Below, piece by piece: positions 61,044-64,000 of a DNA stretch of 64,000 nt. Made by a program: the position numbers and the translations under genes. The notes below the pieces were generated by a model. That model had not been told where the DNA came from. It was given only the letters and a program-made list of their open reading frames with translations, and searched no databases. Numbering within the stretch: position 1 is the stretch's first letter; each line of letters opens with the position of its first letter. The stretch is from Stenotrophomonas raiganjensis (SeqCode) (lineage in GTDB: Bacteria > Pseudomonadota > Gammaproteobacteria > Xanthomonadales > Xanthomonadaceae), in the NCBI RefSeq assembly GCF_030658505.1, contig NZ_JAUTXR010000180.1:186001-250000 (forward strand), read 5' to 3'.

Positions 61044-61433
61044 GTGGACGCCATCCTGACCCCGGTATCGATCGGCGAGCTGATCGACAAGATCACCATT
61101 CTCGAGATCAAGGCCGAGCGCATCGATGATGCTGCCAAGCTGGCCAACGTGCGCACCGAACTGGATGGCCTGTTGCCGTTGCTGCAGCAGCAGCTGCAGG
61201 CGCAGCCGGCGTTGGACGCGCTGAAGCAGCAGCTGAAGGCGATCAACGAGCGCATGTGGGACATCCAGGACCAGCTGCGCGACAAGGAAGCGGCCCAGGT
61301 GTTCGACGATGCCTTCATCCAGCTGGCGCGCGGCGTGTACGGCACCAATGGTGAGCGCGTGCAGGTGAAGAACGAGATCAACCGCGTGGCCGGCTCGGCG
61401 CTGGTGGAAGAAAAGCAGTACCAGGGCGAGTAA
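61044..61433 (+). CDS. DUF6165 protein
   Basis: A 129-residue, largely helical protein: SIGELIDKITILEIKAERI then a long Leu/Gln-rich amphipathic stretch (about 40-90), possibly coiled coil. The family is of unknown function. GTG start preceded by AGGA; TATCAT at 61011 may be its -10. Confidence 0.8.
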   Translation: MDAILTPVSIGELIDKITILEIKAERIDDAAKLANVRTELDGLLPLLQQQLQAQPALDALKQQLKAINERMWDIQDQLRDKEAAQVFDDAFIQLARGVYGTNGERVQVKNEINRVAGSALVEEKQYQGE

Positions 61434-61439
61434 ACCTCC

Positions 61440-62111
61440 TCAATCGGCGTCCATCAGATGGCGGAAGCGGAACAGATCGCCATCGTTGCGGATGCCCAGC
61501 TTGCGATATGCCGCGCGTTTCTGCGTGCTGATGGTGCTGGCTGCGCGACCCGTGCGGCGAGCCATCTCGCCGGTGCTGCACCCGTGCAGCACCCATCGCA
61601 GTATGGTTCGTTCGCGCGCACTCAGTCGCGGAAGGCGCATCGCGTGCTGGCGATGCCGGCGGGACAAGTTCAACTGCGCACGCAGTTCAGGGGCCACGAA
61701 GCGCCCACCGCGGGCAACCACGCTCATCGCCCTCAGCAGCATCTGCGGTGCGCAGGCCTTGGACAGGAAGCCGCGCGCGCCCGCCTGCAGGGCCTTGGCC
61801 ACGACGCCTGCGTTGCAGTGCGCCGACAGCACCGGGATCGGCAGGGCCGGCCAGCGTTGCGCAACATGCCGCAGCAGTTCCAGGCCTTGGCCCCTGTCAC
61901 CCGGCGGCAGCGCATCGACGATCAGCAGGTCGGCTGCGTGCGCATGCGTGTGCAGCCGCTGCAGCAGTTCGTCGCTGCAGCCGTAGCTTCCAGCGACATG
62001 CAGGCCCGTGTGCTGGGCCAGAAGTTCCTGTACGCCACGCCGCAGAAGCGGATGCGGATCCAGCAGCAACAGGCGGCAGGGGGAGTCGCGAGGCGACGGA
62101 AACGTGTGCAT
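61440..62111 (-). CDS. LuxR-type response regulator, partly degenerate receiver
   Basis: About 223 residues. The receiver begins CRLLLLDPHPLLRRGVQELL, in which the usual acidic pair is DP, with a likely phospho-Asp in LLIVDALPPGD and Lys in FLSKAC. The HTH is RLSARERTILRWVLHGCSTGEMARRTGRAASTISTQKRAAYRKLG. Related in type to the regulator at 52400. ATG 62111 is chosen; a GTG at 62141 is in frame. It ends 7 nt before the convergent DUF6165 stop. Confidence 0.83.
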   Translation of the reverse strand: MHTFPSPRDSPCRLLLLDPHPLLRRGVQELLAQHTGLHVAGSYGCSDELLQRLHTHAHAADLLIVDALPPGDRGQGLELLRHVAQRWPALPIPVLSAHCNAGVVAKALQAGARGFLSKACAPQMLLRAMSVVARGGRFVAPELRAQLNLSRRHRQHAMRLPRLSARERTILRWVLHGCSTGEMARRTGRAASTISTQKRAAYRKLGIRNDGDLFRFRHLMDAD

Positions 62112-62238
62112 CGTTGCGATCCGGCGGGAGAGTCCCTTCACCCTAGGGCCGACCGGGCGCGCGCGGAATTCAATTCATTGCAATGCCGCCGCTGCGGCGC
62201 GAAGCGGCTCGATGGCGCTTGCCCGGCCGCAAACGCAA

Positions 62239-62262
62239 CAGGCCCGGCATGGGCCGGGCCTG
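62239..62262 (-). terminator. Hairpin after ax21
   Basis: CAGGCCCGGC-ATGG-GCCGGGCCTG, perfect stem about 40 nt after the ax21 stop, followed on the minus strand by TTGCGTTTG. The T run is broken, so strength is uncertain. Confidence 0.65.
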
Positions 62263-62301
62263 TCGAGGCATCTCCAGCGCGCAAGCGCGCCGAGGAAGCA
62301 A

Positions 62302-62874
62302 TTACCAGCTGAAGCGCGGGCCGACGGTGTATTCCTTGTCGCCGTCGCGGTTCATCTTCAGCTCGCCGTTCAGGCCCCAGTTCTGGTTCAGCTTGACCTG
62401 GCCACCCAGGCGGCCGTACCACTGGCCTTCCGGATTGATGCCGTGCTTCTTCGAGAAGTCTTCGTAGCCGACCATGCCGTAGACTTCGGCGTGGGCACCG
62501 AAGGCGGTGCGGATACCGGCTTCAGCGCTGTAGCCGTTGAAGTCCAGGCCGTGCTTCTGGTCGCGCTTCTGGTAGGCAACGCGGGCAACGAAGTCGGTGG
62601 TCGGAGCGATTTCAACGTTGTAGCCGGCACCGATCTTCCACTGGTCCAGCTTGACGTTGGTGTGGTCGATTTCCTGGCGGCTGTACTCGCCGAAAGCGTG
62701 GAAGTTCGGCAGGAAGCCGTACGAACCCTTCACGCCCCAACCGTCGGCCTTGAACGCGTCGATGTCGGTCTTGGCGTAGTCGGCTTCGGCATAGTTGTAC
62801 GACAGGTTCTCAGCAGCCGAGGCGGTGAACGGCAGGGCAGCGGCCAGAGCCAGAGCAATCAGCGAATTCTTCAT
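62302..62874 (-). CDS. ax21: Ax21 family outer-membrane protein
   Basis: A 190-residue beta-barrel protein. Signal peptide MKNSLIALALAAALPFTASA, then ENLSYNYAEADYAKT, the Ax21 start, and a C-terminal VGPRFSW ending in an aromatic residue as outer-membrane barrels do. Ax21 was once proposed as a sulfated signal protein in Xanthomonas; later work treats it as an outer-membrane protein. AAAGGTG precedes the ATG. Confidence 0.88.
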   Translation of the reverse strand: MKNSLIALALAAALPFTASAAENLSYNYAEADYAKTDIDAFKADGWGVKGSYGFLPNFHAFGEYSRQEIDHTNVKLDQWKIGAGYNVEIAPTTDFVARVAYQKRDQKHGLDFNGYSAEAGIRTAFGAHAEVYGMVGYEDFSKKHGINPEGQWYGRLGGQVKLNQNWGLNGELKMNRDGDKEYTVGPRFSW

Positions 62875-62933
62875 GGGGGTACACCTTTACTTTCTTATGG
62901 TGTGCAGCAGCGCCAGGGCGCCATCGCATCGGG

Positions 62934-62961
62934 AATGTAAATTCTCCGTTATTCGACACAA
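62934..62961 (-). promoter_or_regulatory. Promoter of ax21
   Basis: Minus strand TTGTGT (62961-62956), 16-bp spacer, TACATT (62939-62934). Predicted leader about 50 nt. Confidence 0.55.
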
Positions 62962-63196
62962 CGCTCCCTGAAAACAGCGGTCTTCGCATTGCTGAATTTT
63001 TGGGCTTGATTCAGGCTATCTCTGGCATACGCGCGCGGCGCGCGTGCAGTTGTCTCCATTGACGATTGCAACAGGAGGTTGCCGCTGCCCGGCGGTCCGG
63101 GCTGAACAGGCGCATGCGGGCTGTCGATCCACGACGCCCTGGTTCGTCGGGTACTTGAAGGCCGTGCATGCGGCACGGTCCATCCGGAGGCAGGCA
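62962..63196. other. Intergenic region without a gene
   Basis: The rest of this 322-bp gap between ax21 and DUF1428 shows no supported ORF or strong repeat. CCGGAGG at 63184 is the ribosome-binding site of the next gene. Confidence 0.4.
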
Positions 63197-63556
63197 ATGA
63201 GCTACATCGATGGGTTCGTCCTGGCGGTGCCCACCGCCAACAAGGAGAAGTTCCTCGCCCACGCACGCACAGGTGATCCCGTTTTCATCGAGTACGGGGC
63301 ACTGCGCGTGGTCGAGTGCTGGGGTGACGATGTCCCCCACGGCAAGAGCACCGACTTTTTCGGCGCAGTGAAGGCCACGCCGGATGAAACGGTGGTGTTT
63401 TCCTGGATCGAATGGCCCGACAAGCCGACCCGCGACGCCGGCATGAAGAAGATGATGGAAGACCCGCGGTTTGATCCGGCGAAGAATCCGATGCCGTTCG
63501 ACGGCGCGCGGATGATCTACGGCGGTTTCGTGCCAATCTACGAACTGACGCGCTGA
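63197..63556 (+). CDS. DUF1428 protein (YbaA-like)
   Basis: A 119-residue protein of dimeric alpha-beta-barrel type: YIDGFVLAVPTANKEKFLAHA, VECWGDDVPHG, and DFFGAVKATPDETVVFSWIEWPDK. E. coli YbaA is the same family; role unknown. CCGGAGG six bases before ATG 63197 fixes the start. Confidence 0.9.
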   Translation: MSYIDGFVLAVPTANKEKFLAHARTGDPVFIEYGALRVVECWGDDVPHGKSTDFFGAVKATPDETVVFSWIEWPDKPTRDAGMKKMMEDPRFDPAKNPMPFDGARMIYGGFVPIYELTR

Positions 63557-63571
63557 ACCGGGGGGACGTGC

Positions 63572-64000
63572 TCAGCGTGCGTCCGTTTCATCGCGGGTGG
63601 AGGCATGGCCGGCGCCCAGTGCGGCGCCGGCGCCGAGGCCCATGCCGCCCATGCCGCCCATGCCAGCTCCCATACCGCCACCACCAGCACCACGACCACT
63701 CTTGGCATCGCCATCGTTGCGACCTTTGCCGCCACCGCTGGCACCGGGCCGGGTCGGCCCCTGCGGGGGAATCTGCAGATCGGCAGGGATCGGTGCCAGG
63801 TCCAGTGCTTCGCGCACGAAGTCGCGCAGTGAGACCACCAGTTCGTGGGTATGCACCGGCCGACCCTGTGCCAGCTCGTTGGCCGCGCGCGCGGCCAGCC
63901 GCACCTGATCGTCGGTGCCCAGCAGCAGGATGTCCGACAGCGCGGCCTCGACGGCATCGCGGATGCGGCGCGTTCGATCCGAACGCGGTTCGGCAGGGCC
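63572..64000 (-). CDS. Hypothetical protein with Gly/Met-rich tail, 5' truncated
   Basis: The frame is open from the right edge through 63572, so the N-terminus is beyond the window (142 codons visible). A helical region (RRIRDAVEAALSDILLL; then LVVSLRDFVREALDL) is followed by a low-complexity tail rich in Gly, Met and Ala (GGGMGAGMGGMGGMG near the end). An internal GTG at 63904 is not a convincing start. Function not recognised. Confidence 0.6.
   Translation of the reverse strand, partial: GPAEPRSDRTRRIRDAVEAALSDILLLGTDDQVRLAARAANELAQGRPVHTHELVVSLRDFVREALDLAPIPADLQIPPQGPTRPGASGGGKGRNDGDAKSGRGAGGGGMGAGMGGMGGMGLGAGAALGAGHASTRDETDAR

Noticed and set aside
63597..63908. Plus-strand Pro/Ala-rich open frame at the right end
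   Set aside because: It is the complement of the Gly/Met-rich tail; the minus frame is continuous to the window edge with helical, protein-like composition.

Overview
The window is high-GC chromosomal DNA from a gammaproteobacterium of the Xanthomonadaceae, almost certainly Stenotrophomonas (S. maltophilia complex). Pointers: a peptide amidase that reads like the structurally characterised S. maltophilia enzyme, an Ax21-family outer-membrane protein, two TorF-type porins, an S46 dipeptidyl peptidase, and many intergenic GTAG-tailed palindromes of the SMAG/REP type. No tRNA, rRNA, CRISPR array, prophage or transposase gene was seen. It looks like core chromosome with unusually rich intergenic repeats.

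Layout. 1-10.9 kb: a glutaredoxin fragment, a BepA-like M48 protease, then a phosphate block: phoB (with a good Pho box), phoR (broken by a single-base frameshift), ppk1, ppx, a glycosyltransferase-PAP2 pair behind a second Pho-box-like array, and lpxH. 10.9-14 kb: a secreted metzincin protease and an orphan DUF2235 (Tle1-like) hydrolase, ending in a 67-nt near-perfect palindrome. 14-20 kb (minus strand): phosphatase, folC, SPOR protein, cvpA, purF, DUF455. 20-30 kb: S46 peptidase, threonine catabolism (tdh, kbl) with a porin between, two small exported proteins sharing one motif around an S4-type pseudouridine synthase, and OmpA. 30-41 kb: oxidoreductases, fadH, a SleB-like hydrolase, a GST, a suppressor-of-fused-domain protein, prpE, an RluA-type enzyme and mdh. 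41-53 kb: ppiB, typA, DUF2127, peptide amidase, an MscS channel and the coaBC-dut-algC operon. 53-64 kb: a response regulator, radC, argS plus an FtsN-like SPOR protein, an SDR, DUF1456, a LysR/MFS divergent pair, a second TorF porin, DUF6165, an RcsB-like regulator, Ax21, DUF1428 and a truncated Gly/Met-rich gene.

Most notable. (1) A composite hairpin repeat, five clear copies and one divergent. Each has a long inverted repeat whose arms change together, a conserved ATCCATG-type core, a GTTG-based hexamer tract and an outer GCAGGGC hairpin. At two loci a type-I and a type-II copy face each other across SMAG repeats, giving roughly 0.5-kb inverted superstructures. (2) phoR is frameshifted inside an otherwise intact phosphate operon. 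(3) A triple, 11-bp-phased Pho-box-like array precedes a glycosyltransferase-PAP2 pair, suggesting phosphate-controlled glycolipid synthesis. (4) Three genes have a -10 hexamer ending 5-6 nt before the ATG, suggesting leaderless mRNAs. (5) A SMAG repeat supplies the stop codon of the MscS gene.

All family names rest on motif recognition from the sequence, not on database searches.
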